This document shows, piece by piece, positions 11,540-23,674 of a stretch of DNA of 64,000 bases (within the stretch, counting starts at the first letter, position 1; each line of letters begins with the position of its first letter). Both the position numbers and the translations under genes were made by a program. The notes beneath the pieces were generated by a model, which ran no database searches, was not told where the DNA came from, and saw only the letters and a program-made list of their open reading frames with translations. This stretch comes from Bondarzewia mesenterica (taxonomy: Eukaryota; Basidiomycota; Agaricomycetes; Russulales; Bondarzewiaceae), in NCBI GenBank assembly GCA_004802705.1, contig SGPL01000075.1:18428-82427 (forward strand), in the 5' to 3' direction.

Positions 11540-13192
11540 ATGGACACACAGGCCTCATCATCGTCGGGCAACATAGATGAACGTCGAAAAGATGCTCTCA
11601 AGGCATACCGTGATGTAATTACACCTTGGAAGCTTTTCAATTCACGTACTCACCACTTGTTCAGAAATTGCGTGCGCATGAAGGCATTAGCCAAAGCCTC
11701 AAGAACCGTACGTCTGTGCGTTTGGAAAGTCGGCTATTCTAATGATCTGTGGAATAGTTCGCTTCTCGCTGAAGGACTTGGAGAAGGACTATGCAAAGAC
11801 AGAGGATGATATCAAAGCCGTACAGTCTGTGGGCCAAATCATCGGTGAAGTCATGAAACAGCTGGACGACGAGCGATGTGCGTCTTATTCACTCTATTCG
11901 CCGTCTCAATCTCCTCATTCTGCCCTTGAAGTCATTGTTAAAGCCTCGTCTGGCCCACGTTACGTTGTTTCGTATCGCCCCGCCCTCCCCGCTGCCAAAC
12001 TCAAGACTGGCACACGCGTCAGTCTCGACATGACCACCCTTACAATCATGCGAATATTGCCGCGAGAAGTCGATCCAATGGTATACAAGATGAGTTTGGA
12101 GGACGCAGGAGGGGCGACTTTTGCTGGCATAGGTGGGTTGGGCGAGCAAGTGCGAGAATTGCGTGAGGTGCGTCGCCATATACATGAAGTACCCTCTATC
12201 CACTTGACCTTGCATTATCATTCTCAGGTTATCGAGCTCCCACTGTTAAACCCTGAACTTTTCGTCCGTGTCGGTATCAAGCCACCAAAAGGTGTCCTAC
12301 TCTACGGCCCACCAGGGACTGGCAAGACGCTTCTTGCACGTGCAGTAGCCGCGACAATGCAAACCAACTTCCTCAAAGTTGTCTCCTCTGCCATTGTCGA
12401 CAAATACATTGGAGAGTCCGCCCGTGTCATTCGTGAGATGTTTGGTTATGCTCGAGACCACGAGCCGTGCGTCATCTTCATGGATGAAATAGACGCCATC
12501 GGTGGGCGGCGGTTCTCCGAAGGTACAAGTGCGGATCGTGAGATACAGCGGACACTTATGGAGGTGCGTGCTGCCCGTTAAATTTAGAGGTGTTCTTTCC
12601 TGACGGAAGTGGTTTCTGTGTAGCTGTTAAACCAGATGGACGGTTTCGACACTCTCGGTCGCACAAAACTCATTATGGCGACTAATCGACCCGACACGCT
12701 TGACCCCGCCCTCCTCCGTCCTGGTCGTTTAGACCGTAAGATCGAGATTCCATTGCCCAATGAACAGGCGCGATTGGAGATCTTAAAGATTCACGCTGCC
12801 CCTGTAAACAAGCATGGCGAGATCGACTTTGAGGCGATTGTCAAGGTGAGCTCTCTAGTCAGAAGAATTCTGGGACAGACACCATGAACCTTATCGTTCC
12901 CATTTTAGCTCACTGATGGAATGAACGGCGCTGATTTGCGAAATGTCATTACTGAGGCTGGCATGTTCGCTATCAGAGATGACCGGTACGTGACTCTCTT
13001 GTTTATCGTTGTGTAGTCGAATTCTTATGCTCACTTTTTCTCTGCCTAGTGAATATATCCAGCAGGAAGATTTGACGAAGGCTGCGCGGAAGGTCGGCGA
13101 CGCCAAGAAGCACGAGAGTAAGTCTNACTCGATCCCATTTATGAAGATGTTGCTGATGNTCCGTTGTAGCCAAGCTGGAGTACACTGCGTAG
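11540..13192 (+). CDS. RPT4: 26S proteasome regulatory particle ATPase Rpt4 (PSMC6)
   Basis: One of six AAA+ ATPases of the 19S base, which unfolds and feeds substrates into the 20S core. Nine exons (11540-11614, 11665-11707, 11758-11877, 11932-12167, 12228-12563, 12624-12845, 12909-12985, 13050-13117, 13170-13192) give 399 residues, close to the usual 390-400. In order: N-terminal coiled coil (about 10-80), OB-like region ([16 protein letters not shown]), AAA domain with Walker A GPPGTGKT, Walker [16 protein letters not shown], sensor/SRH region [21 protein letters not shown], and a C-terminal helical lid. The C-terminus is LEYTA; the family's HbYX motif, found in some Rpts, is not expected in Rpt4. 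All splice phases close. The last exon is 23 nt. N at 13126 and 13159 lie in the last intron. Confidence 0.97.
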
Positions 13193-13469
13193 ACATGTCA
13201 ATACTGCATTGTAATATAGCGTCATTTCATATTTTTCTATTAACGAAGTTTCAGGACACTCACATCCAAACGCACACAAATCAAGAAAAACTGAGCGTCC
13301 GTGGATACTTCACATTGTACGAAAGAAAAAAGCGATAAGTAATTACAACGGCCGTACGTCCACACCACCAGGTATCATGGCGCTTAACTCCGCAAAAAAA
13401 AAAAGTCTTACATTGATGCAATGCCCAAGGCCCCTCCTACCGCAAGTCAGCTTAATTAAGCATATGAAA

Positions 13470-16400
13470 TCACCACTTGAACAAGCCCCTCTTCTTTTTC
13501 TCCTTCTTTTCATCCTTCCCATTCCCCGAGGAAGTGGTTCCCACGCTCATCGCGCTCATAGACGACACCGGACTCGGGCGCGACAGTTTGCTGTTCGTGG
13601 GCGCAGGCGAGGGCGGAGGTCGGCTTTGTGGTGGCGGAGCGTCGCGCGTGAAATAAATCTCGTCGTAGTACTCCTGATGCGAACGCTTGCCATCGCGCGG
13701 GTCTTTCAGGCCGTTGGGAATCGCGCGCGAGCCGACGCCGCCGAGCTCGAGGACTTTGAGGTCATCGACGAACTGGCGAGGCGTGAACGTGTGCGTCGAT
13801 CCTGTTATCGCAAGAGACGAGATTTAAAGATTAACGGTCTTCCTTTTGTGTATGTGCGCTACTGGAGAAAAAGGGAAGAGATGACCAACCGATGTAGATG
13901 TCCTTGCTCAACGAGCTCGACAACTGATATGCCTCCCGCATCTCTGAATACGTCATCCCGCCCGCGACGAACACGAACAGGCGTTCCCGTGTCTCTGTCG
14001 ACGCGCCGGGACGCGCCGCGCGATGCCAGCTTGGCTTTGCACTACGAAGGGATGTCGCCGGCGTGGGCGCTTGACGCATGCTCCGTGTTGTCGCTATGGG
14101 CTGAGCAGAGGGGTAGTCCTTCACGTAGGGGAAAATCGTCTGGTCAAGCTTGCCGGCAACTTGGTCCTGCAAGGTGTGCTGCTGTCAGTATGGGTGATAG
14201 ATGGGGAGATATAAAGCTGTAGCCAGTGTACCTCCAAGACAGTGCGTAGGAAGGGCTTATACCGCGAAAGTTCATATTCCTCCTCGTTCGAGGGCTTCTG
14301 TTTGATCTTCTTTCTGGCATCCTTGTCGCTTGGGCCCTGCACATCGTCAATGCAAAGATTATACACGGTAAGATCGTAGCCGGACATACCCTGCTTATGC
14401 GAATCCCAAGATATGCGAGCGCATTGACCGCGTCCTGTTCTGCAAGCGAGAGTCGAGCGTGTTGGTAAAGTCGTCTGCGGTCTTCATCCGGCACACCTTC
14501 ACGATACTGGATATAAAGAGCTATAATACGGACTTTATTCGGATTACTACCAACAGATCACCAAGTGAGCACTGAGCAAATATGAAAATGGGATAGCAGG
14601 AAGCATTGACGTACATGACCTCTCGACTGTCCAGCAACGGGACCATTTCTTCCACTAGATGCTTGGGCGACTTGCCCGTCGCGGTCAATCCCGTGGCGCA
14701 GTTCTACAGGAGCCAGTAAAAATGTGCACGCAGCACAAAACAACCGAGGTTGAATATACCTGCTCAACAGTGGCTACTACAGGCAGCTTGTCGCGCTCGA
14801 AGATGGCCATACATTCTTGAGCCATATTCAGATGTAAAGAGAACTGACCCAACCTCAATCAGGGGTCCCATGTATCGGTTATACACTTGATTCACGTACC
14901 TTCTCGCGCTGCTCTTGATACTGAGGCAAACTCGCAAGCATGTCTTTCATATCATTGAGCGTAGCCGCACCCTCCCTTTGCACGATTCCAATCTCAGCCA
15001 AGAGTCTGGCAAGACTGAGCTCTACAACGACGTCCTACTCACCCTTTGAAACCTGCATTGTCTTGCATAAATTGATTGAAATCGGCCATAAGCTTGTCAA
15101 TCGCCTCGCGCATGTGCATGTGTCGAACTTCCGTCCACACCGAATCTGCATCCGAGAGAGTCGCGGTCTTGTCCTCATAGGCGCCAATAGAGGATTGGAA
15201 TTTATACCTGCTCATAATGAGAATAAGAAAACAAAAAAGTCAGCATCAAACTTAGGATACAGACAGGGCGGTGGGGAGCCGCACGTATACTTAATCCCAT
15301 CCTCGATGGGAAGCAAATCATTGGCCATAGCCTGATACGTAAATTCGTGTATAAGAGGGGCTAGCACGTCCATTGACCTATCCGTGATGATCAACGTCGA
15401 GCGCGGTCGTCCCGCCTCCTGTTTCTACTCGGCACCACGATGAAATCAGCCGGCACGGCAATGATAGACATTACAATGTTTTGTTCTACTCACGGGGAAA
15501 TCGGGATTGGCTTTCTTGTGCTCGTCCAGCGTCGCCTGCACCATAAACGCCAGGATCTTCGACAAGAAATCTGAGTCGGCCGACTCGTATGCCCGCGCCT
15601 CAGCACCGCGCGCCAGGTCCGTGCGCCATCGCCGGCTTGTCTCCAGTGGTGGCGGTGCGCGCGTCGACTCATGCGGCTTGAATGCGCCGAGAGGAGGGTG
15701 ATTTGAAGGCAGGTAGTAACGTATGTACGGGAACTCGTTCATCGTGATGCACACGTTCGCAATCTGCGACAGCACACAGAATGTCAGTCTATGGGAGAGC
15801 ATGCGTGCGGAAGATGTTTTAGATGCTAGAGGTTGAACGCACCGCTTTGCTGACGAAACGCAAATCCTCCTCTAAGCGATCTCGCGATGCTCGCACAGAC
15901 TTGTCGTTTCGTGGAGGGCTAAACATGCTGAAGAACTGGCCGGGCATTTTGAGGGAGAAAGTCTGTGCCTCGATAGCTGCGTGCGAAGCTCCATCCAGCG
16001 ATGATTTTAAGACTGAGACAATACCACAGACTTACGCCAAAAATTGACAAACAGCTCCTGCAGGCCCTTGAGGTGAGGCTCAGCCGGGGACGATGTGAGC
16101 TTCTCGAATAGCTGTTCATCGAGGCCTTCCAATCCATCGTCAGCCTCGCGCGAGGACCAGCACTCGACCCACCATTCACATACCCTCGATGAAAAACAGA
16201 TGCGCGGCAGCGTACTGCTGGCGCCCATTGGCAAAGTCACGGATGATCCGGTCAACATTGGGCGTTGTGGGCATGAGCATGTAGATGGCCTCAAAGGCCG
16301 GTTGCGGCTCGCGGTTGTTCGTGATGGACTCTATCACTGGATCGCAGTCTGAATGGCGGTTGGGGGCGCGTTCAGCGGGAAAGCTTACAGGTGACGTTCT

Positions 16401-16602
16401 CCTCGAGGATATCGAACTGCTTCAGCACGCCATTGAGCAGCCTCTGAGAGTGCTCGTCCACGACCAAGATCTTCCATCGCCCCGCCGGATTGACGGATCG
16501 AATTGCGTCCAAGAATTCTGGTGCATAAGATTCAGTTCTGAACACGATTCAGACGGCTTGAAATAGCGCACTGGACCGGATGGTGGCGATTAGGGAGGTC
16601 AT
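13470..16602 (-). CDS. SEC1: Sec1/Munc18 (SM) protein, exocytic type
   Basis: SM proteins clasp SNARE bundles; Sec1 supports vesicle fusion at the plasma membrane, needed for hyphal tip growth. Fifteen exons from ATG 16600-16602 to TGA 13470-13472 give 759 residues with every phase consistent. Hallmarks: [20 protein letters not shown] near the N-terminus, EAIYMLMPT, the domain-2 motif [42 protein letters not shown], the SM motif [16 protein letters not shown], and a C-terminal [18 protein letters not shown]. The tail is Pro/Ser-rich, then Lys-rich ([12 protein letters not shown]). Two introns are unusually short: 15006-15042 (37 nt) and 16349-16388 (40 nt); without removing the first, an in-frame TGA follows at once. 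Sly1 and Vps33 are the alternatives, but the [10 protein letters not shown] block and length fit Sec1 best. Confidence 0.93.
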
Positions 16603-18207
16603 AGATGAGATATCCGGTCACAAAAGAGCAGTAATGAGCAGAGTAATAATATCGGAGAGCGTCGCTGGGTCTGTAGCCACTCTCGGTCTACTAGTATAGT
16701 CACGGTTACTCCTGTACGGGACTACCGCACCAGTGCTAGTACATGAGTAACTAACTGATGCTAGTAACTCTTTCGTCATCGCCACCGCCAAGAACAAGGC
16801 TGAACAAGGCTCCTCGAGTACTTACCATTCCTCAAATCGTGCTGGTGAGACCAACAACTATGTACTCTTTCTATTCTTTGCGAAATGTCCATGGATACCC
16901 ATCGACCAGTCCAACACCAACATAGCTCACAGCGTCCGATAGCGATTGTGTGGAGTACTAATCTCGAAACGCTTGTCATTCCATGTCAGGGTCGTGTCCG
17001 GGCATACATGACGCGTCATAAATGAACAGTCGAAGTAAGGATGAGCTGTCATGGAAACTGCATGCATTGGACAGGAGCAAAACGTGCTATTTCGCTGCGA
17101 AGTTGTCCATTAGATGTACATATCCGTGGCAGGAGGAAGCGGCCCAGCAGAATGTTAGGCTACTGGTCAATCGTAGGTATCCCATTTAATTTGAGATACT
17201 AGGAAGTTTTCATCGAGAAGAACAAAATTAGCTGTCTCCATGAGTATGTTGTCCATTTGCGGTCCTGCTCGGTTATCAACCAAATGCTCATGCCGCAGGC
17301 TCCACATAAGAATGCACCGATAACAGACAGCGCAGGCGCACCTTTTAACGAACACAGCCTAAGTTGCAAATTCAAAGAGTTACTACCATGACGACATCAA
17401 AGTTTGCAAGGACTAGTCTTCCTATGTAGCGTAGTCAGCCTTAATCTATTCACGTTTCACCTTTAGGAGCACGTCAGGAGTGGTCATTCCCATCGTCACA
17501 GATACGTGCAGTACGTATGTGAGTTGAGAGCTCCACGGTGGCATTAGAAATCCGAGGATAAGAGAACGAAGAAAATGGGGATGACCTGCGCTGCAGTGAG
17601 AGCGAGAGAGACGCCCAAAGACAAAAGGATGACCAGCAGCCGAATTTCAGCAGATTTCAGCGCCATAATGGCCACAGAGATCGACCAACCAAGACCCTTG
17701 TTCTGGTGTCTTGACGTCGTTTGTGATTATAAAGTGCCAATGAGATCGATGGGATGTTGTGAAACTGACCTGGAGCAGCCTGGAGTACGGGAAGGACAGG
17801 CGGTCCGCGATCCCGTTGAATTCAGCCAACAGGAGGTATGAGGCTAGTCTCCCGACATAAGGAGGCTAATTTCTCCATCTTGGTCGATGGGAAAACTCGG
17901 GAAAATGCCCAGACGATGACCAGGGTGGAGAGCACATTGACTACCAGAGAAAAATCATAAGGCCAAGAAGGGAAGTTTTAGGCACAGAGAGTGGATTGGA
18001 GGAAGGGAGATTGGTGGTCGAGGCTAAAGCGCTAAGAATTGGAGCGGTGCACGAAGGGAAAGGGAAAGAGCAGGCACGGTCAAGTCTGGTTAAGGTCACT
18101 TAAACTGTGTCACTCGTAAGCGGGCTGTTTATGGTGAACACGGTCGTGACCTCCTCACCTCGTCCACGCTTTCCTCCATTTCCTCCTCATCTCCTCCCTC
18201 CATCTCC
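16603..18207. other. Long intergenic region without a supported gene
   Basis: About 1.6 kb between divergent SEC1 and the RhoGEF gene. Short open frames occur on both strands (for example minus 17647-17829 and plus 17575-17841), but I could not assemble a multi-exon model, nor find a recognised motif, tRNA or repeat. The parts next to both genes are presumably promoters; the last 100 bp before 18208 are C/T-rich, as in fungal promoters and 5' leaders. Confidence 0.4.
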
Positions 18208-21200
18208 ATGGACAGACCTCTCGGTCCTCGTCAACCAGACAAACGACATGCTGCCTACGAATCAATCTTCGGTCGTCCAGGCGCCTCCCATCATCAGTCT
18301 CCGGGTCCGCCCGCCTCTTCATCTGCTCTGTCCTACTCTTCATCTATCCAGTACACCAATCCTCAGTACCCTTATCCCCAACAGCAGCAGCAGCAATATC
18401 AACAATATTCGGATCGCAGGACATCCTACTCGTCTTCGTTAGCTCCTTCCTACCAGCAGGGCCCTCCGAACAGCTACAGGCAGTCGTATAACCCATCCTC
18501 CCCCCAACCATCCCGGCATTCGCAACAAAGCTACTCCTCCATCCCGTACCGACAACCAGCTTACGGCAATGTCAATCCCATGCCAGCTCCCTCCCTCCAC
18601 TCCCATTCGCAGTCCATCATCAGCAACCCGCACGCACCCGGCGTTATCGTTGCACCACCCGAAGACCCACCAGATGCCAGCCTCGAGTCGCTCACTCGCG
18701 CCGGCCTTACCCCTGCACAAGCATACCAGGCTCAAATCTACTTGAATAGCCCGATGGGCCAACAGAGTACCCATCAGTGGCAAGCTCGAGCAAATCATGT
18801 CCCGCAAGGCTACATGCAGCCGCCCACGTACGACAAAGACCTTCCGGTCCCTGGCCCATCTTTTCTGGGAGTCAGTATTGACGCAGACGGAGGCAACTTA
18901 GGCATTGATATTGCAGATGGGAGCAGTCCGAGCGACACTGACGAAAGCAATGTCGAGCTTCCATGGACACGGGCGTCTGGTAAGTCTATTTCCTTTTCCG
19001 AGTTTCCGATAGCGGGTTTTATCCCGTCAGAGCTGCTGCTCTGCTTTACTCGCGTACTGACATCTGCGTCTCAGCTTCACATCGTCAGCACTCCCCACCC
19101 GCCGATGCTGTCTCCGTCCGTTCTGAACACACTCGACCGCACCCGCTGCAGTTGGATACGGCGATCATGAATCAGGCAGCTCGATCAGGCGCCTCTCCTG
19201 CATCTTCAACGTTTGTTGACACGGTTGCCGTCCGCCGGTCGTCCGAGTCCTCGCGCACAATGCCAGGCGGTCACCGTCCGCGCACTGCACAGGATCGGTC
19301 GAGGTCAATGTCGGCAGCAGTGACGGGGCAAGTCCGTGCGGCGCTGCTCAGCCATGCGTCACCGTCCCCTTCGCGCTCCCGGCCTTCACTTCCGCCGCTT
19401 CCCGCGTCCTCACCACATCATGGGAAGTCTACGTCTTCACGCCGCACGCCAATCGTATACCCAGCGCTTCTCTCGCGGGTGGCTGAGGCATTTCGTGCTC
19501 GCCTTCAACTGGCAGACCTTGTCAAAGACGGATTGACGTATAAGGAGGCGTTCGATGGACGGCAGGCTGTCGATAAAATCGCATACATCATCAAAACGAC
19601 GGACCGAAATCTGGCGTTACTGCTCGGGCGCGCGTTGGACGCGCAGAAATTTTTCCACGCAGTGACCTACGACCACCGATTACGAGACAGCGCGACTGAC
19701 GTGTATCAGTTCCGGACGCGCCTGCCAAGCCCGTTCGTAAGCGGAGAGATCACCGACGTCAATCCCGACGGGAAGAAGATTCTGCCGCCAGTCCGCCCAA
19801 ATTCTGCGTTCACGCAGGAGAGCGGATCGTCTCCGTCGAACGAGGTGTCGAACGATTCGCCGGCGGAACGCGATCGCGATGATTCGTCGCCATCCCCGCC
19901 CGCCGAGGGGCCGTCCCCGCGCGGGTCCATCAGTTCCGATGACATACCGCTGCCGACGGGAGTATTCACGCTGCTCACTGACTGCTATTCGCCGACGTGC
20001 TCACGCGATCGACTATGCTACAGCATCACGTGCCCGCGGCGACTGGAGCAGCAGGCGAGGCTGAACATGAAACCGCAACCAGGGTTGAAAAAGCAGCTGA
20101 GCAAGGAGAGTTTGGGGGATCTGGTTGAACCGGGTTTACTGTGGATCCACTCTGTGCCGCAGGAGGTGGTGAACAGCGTTTCGGACGCAGAGAAGAAGCG
20201 ACAGGAGGCAATCAACGAGGCCATCTACACGGAGCGAGATTTCGTGCGGGATATGGAGTATCTTCGCGATGTGGGTGTTTCCNTCCGTCATTGATGAGCA
20301 AAGTGTCTTTTGAGTTGAATGCACTGCTGACCGATGTTTTGCGCGGTTCATAGCTTTGGGTCACACCCCTCAAGTCATCCGAGATCATTCCCGAGGCGCG
20401 GCGGGCAGACTTCATCGAGCAGGTGTTCTGGAACATCAACGACATCATCGCAGTCAACACGCGACTGCGCGACGCGTTGAACAAGCGNCAAAAGTCGTAC
20501 GCAGTCGTCGAGAGCATCGCCGATATTTTTTTGGATGCGGTGCCTCANTTCGCACCGTTCGTGTCGTACGGCGCNCATCAGCTGTATGGCAAATACGAGT
20601 TTGAGAAGGAGAAGAGTTCGAATCCGGCGTTTGCCCGGTTTGTCGAGGTATTTGGACACCTCTGCTATGGAACGGCCATCTCTTNCCTCACTATCATTTA
20701 TTTAACTNTAGGAAACNGAGCGCCGGCCTGAATCAAGAAAGCTGGAGCTGAATGGTTATTTGACCAAGCCCACGACGCGTTTAGCTCGGTATCCCTTGCT
20801 CCTTGAAGCCGTACTGAAGCAGACGCCCGAAGACCACCCCGATAAGGAGCGCATCCCGAAAGTTGTTACACTTGTCCGCGACTTCNTGGGCGAAGTCAAC
20901 TTGCAGACGGGCAAGGCCGAGAACAGGTTTAACTTGTTACAATTGGATCAGCAATTGACCTTCAGACCAGGGGAGGAAGTGGTGCGTCGCANGTTGAAGT
21001 GGGAGAAAATNATGTGCTGATGTGCGAATNATAACTCAGGATCTGCGGTTGAAGGAGGAAGGTAGGGAGCTCATCTACAAGGGNGCTCTTAAACGCCGTG
21101 GTGGTAGCCAGGGCGATAGTGCGGAGCTGCAAGTGTTCTTGTTCGACCATGCTTTGCTTATGGTCAAGCAGAAGAGCAAGGGCGACCAGTACAAAGTCTA

Positions 21201-23081
21201 TCGTCGTGTGAGTGTTCTTCTCANTGATTGTTTTTGGGTTTCATTCATATTCCCATTTCTATCTCAACTGCTGGNAGCCAATACCATTGGAGCTTCTATT
21301 CATCTCCTACAATGACGATGGTACGAATGCCACAGCNCGNCCGAACGGCCGACAAGGCAAAGTCCTCACCAAGCGCAGCTCGTTCAACACATCGGCATCG
21401 CCATACCCACCTGCGATCCCTGTCAAGGCCGACAACNGCGGCAAGGGTGGCTTCTCGATCACGTTTGTGCACCTTGGACGGAAGTACTATCAAATGACCC
21501 TGTGGGCGAGCACGCATGTCAGCCAGCGTAAGTGGGTCGAGAATATCTCGAAGCAGCAGGAAGCCATGCGCGCGCGNAGCTCGTTTTTTGATATGGAGAC
21601 GCTTAATGAAGGCTTTTTCATCGGACTCAACAGGGTCAACTGTGCGGCACCATTCAGTGAGTTTTTCCATCTGATGGATTGTGAGTTATGTGGATTTTGG
21701 CTGATGATCGCATGCTAGATGGGGGGCGGAAGGTGGTCTATGGCACGGACGATGGTGTATACATCTCGGATCTGCGGGANCAGAACCGGGATCCTGNCAA
21801 AGTCCTTGCACTCACTGATGTCGCGCAGGTTGACGTTTTGGATGAGTACGGNCTTTTGATCGTTCTGTCAGGTGGGTGTTGCCTGTCTAATTGTCGTTGT
21901 CAATGCAAGTGACTGATTTCTTGATTAACTTTTTTCAGAGGGCCAAGTCATCACGTTCCCGTTGGATGCCTTGGATCCCATAGACCCGATGTCGGGCTTG
22001 AAGCGAGCAAAGCGCATCGCCTCGCACACGTCTTTCTTCAAGACAGGCATATGTATTGGGCGGACGNTTTGTCTGCGTGGTCAAGACAAGTCCGTTGTCT
22101 AGTACGATCAAGATCTTGGAGCCCATTGATCAGAATGTGCGNGGACGCAGCAAGCCNACGTTCCGCAAGTTNCTGCANGGCGGCAATGACACACTGCGNA
22201 TTTTCAAGGTGTGTCGACATTTGACATTTTAGATGGATGACGAAGNTCATGGGGGNTGTTCCAGGAATTCTATATTCCTATGCAGTCAAGCTCGATCCAC
22301 TTCCTGAAGACAAAANTATGCGTGGCGTGTGTCAACGGATTTGAGATCATCGATCCCGAGACTTTAGACACGCAGGGCTTATTGGATCCTAGTGATGACT
22401 CCCTGGAGTTCGTNCGGCGTCGTGCGGAGAACGTCATGCCGAAACCTATGGCAATTTATCGGATCGAGAACGAATTTTTGCTATGCTACGACGGTGAGTA
22501 CTNGGTCAGCCGATCTCGCCTCCATATTTCTCTTGCTGAGGAAGTGGTTTGTCAGACTACGCGTTCTATATCAACCGCAATGGGTGGCGTTCGCGAAAAG
22601 AATTCATGATTCATTGGGAGGGCGCTCCGACCCGTTTTGGTAATGCGTCTGTCCATCATCTATTCCGCTGCTTCTCATCAAGCATGTTTTAGTTCTGCAA
22701 TATCCCTATGTTCTCGCGTTTGAGCCTACATTCGTCGAAATCCGCAATGTCGAGACCGGTTCTATGTCGCAGATCATTCAAGGCAATAATCTCCGTTGTC
22801 TCTTTGCCGATAATCCTCCTTCCACTAGTCGTGCCCATCCTCGATCATCCTATAACCAATACTCGGGGGCTCCTGCTGGCTACGGCGTGAACCCATACGC
22901 TCAGCCCTACCAACAGAACTCGTACGGCGGTCGTCAATCCATGCAGTCTGGTTATGGACCAACTGGCATGCCCCCGTATCCCCAGCCCTCACCAATTCCC
23001 CCTCCGGGCAGTGGACGGGACGAGATCATCATGGTGTCGGACGACCGTGTGATGGTGCTGCGGATGGCATCCCCCGGTTGA
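18208..23081 (+). CDS. ROM2: Rho1 guanine-nucleotide exchange factor, Rom1/Rom2 type (DEP-DH-PH-CNH)
   Basis: Rom1/2 activates Rho1 at the plasma membrane to turn on glucan synthase and the protein kinase C cell-wall integrity pathway. Exons are 18208-18979, 19075-20270, 20354-20647, 20712-20981, 21040-21207, 21278-21656, 21719-21871, 21939-22208, 22265-22493, 22556-22639 and 22693-23081, about 1,400 residues. Order: a long Ser/Pro/Gln-rich N-terminus with a Gln run (about codon 58), a DEP-like segment (LADLVKDGLTYKEAFDGRQAVDKI), a DH domain from about 20,190 to 20,960 (TERDFVRDMEYLRDLWV ... LNGYLTKPTTRLARYPLLLEAVLK), a PH domain across 21,040-21,560, and a CNH domain from about 21,600 to 22,760 (VVYGTDDGVYISDLR; FYINRNGWRSR), then a Pro/Tyr-rich tail. 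The frame closes only if the N at 22,066 is ignored, so that N is probably an inserted base. Confidence 0.93.
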
Positions 23082-23674
23082 TGTGTAGGCTCCACTTTTT
23101 CTCTCTAATCTCTATTTCACTGCTTCTTTGTGCTTTTAAGCATTGCGTCACGTTTGTCCTTTATCCACATTCACACTTGTTTTCCAGTTATTCTGTCGAT
23201 ACGATACCGTTCAGGGAGTAGTGTTATCATCTGTGTTGATCTCTGTCTTGTCGTGTTTTCTTTCTTTCTTCCCTTCCTTTTTTTTTCCTGTTTCTCTTTC
23301 TCTTTCATCCCATCAGTTCATCTGGCACACGCACTCGAGCATATATATCCACCTGCAATTGTATTTCTGAGTCAGTTGTGCTAGCCATGAGAGTGACGAG
23401 AGTGAGTTTTTGAGTCAGAATACGGCCCAGGCCCGGCAGCCGATTGGCGGGACGCTGCCAAGCGAGTCGCCAAGTCGGCAAGGAGCCGTCCCTTATTAGA
23501 CCCTCAGCATCGTCAACGGTGTTACTCTTCTTTTTTCCTCGTCTGTCGACTGAGCGCCCCCATTCTCGAGCTTGCCGCGCTTCAAATCTCCTCCTACTTA
23601 TTCCGCCCACACATTCTTTTTTACTTCCTTTCGTTCATAATACATACTTGCAGCAATCGCAGCAAAGAAACTCA
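23082..23674. other. Intergenic region, chitin deacetylase promoter
   Basis: T-rich 3' flank of the RhoGEF gene followed by the likely promoter and 5' leader of the chitin deacetylase gene. An AT-rich cataTATATATcc lies at about 23,339-23,350, too far from the ATG to assign with confidence. No coding region is supported. Confidence 0.35.

Noticed and set aside
13377..14222. 281-codon plus-strand open frame
   Set aside because: Lies antisense to the last exons of SEC1, which has conserved motifs and closed splice phases; the plus-strand frame is Arg-rich without any family character.
17167..17841. Short frames between SEC1 and the RhoGEF gene considered as exons of a small gene
   Set aside because: Possible GT-AG pairs exist, but no combination gives a continuous protein with a recognised motif or a good start.
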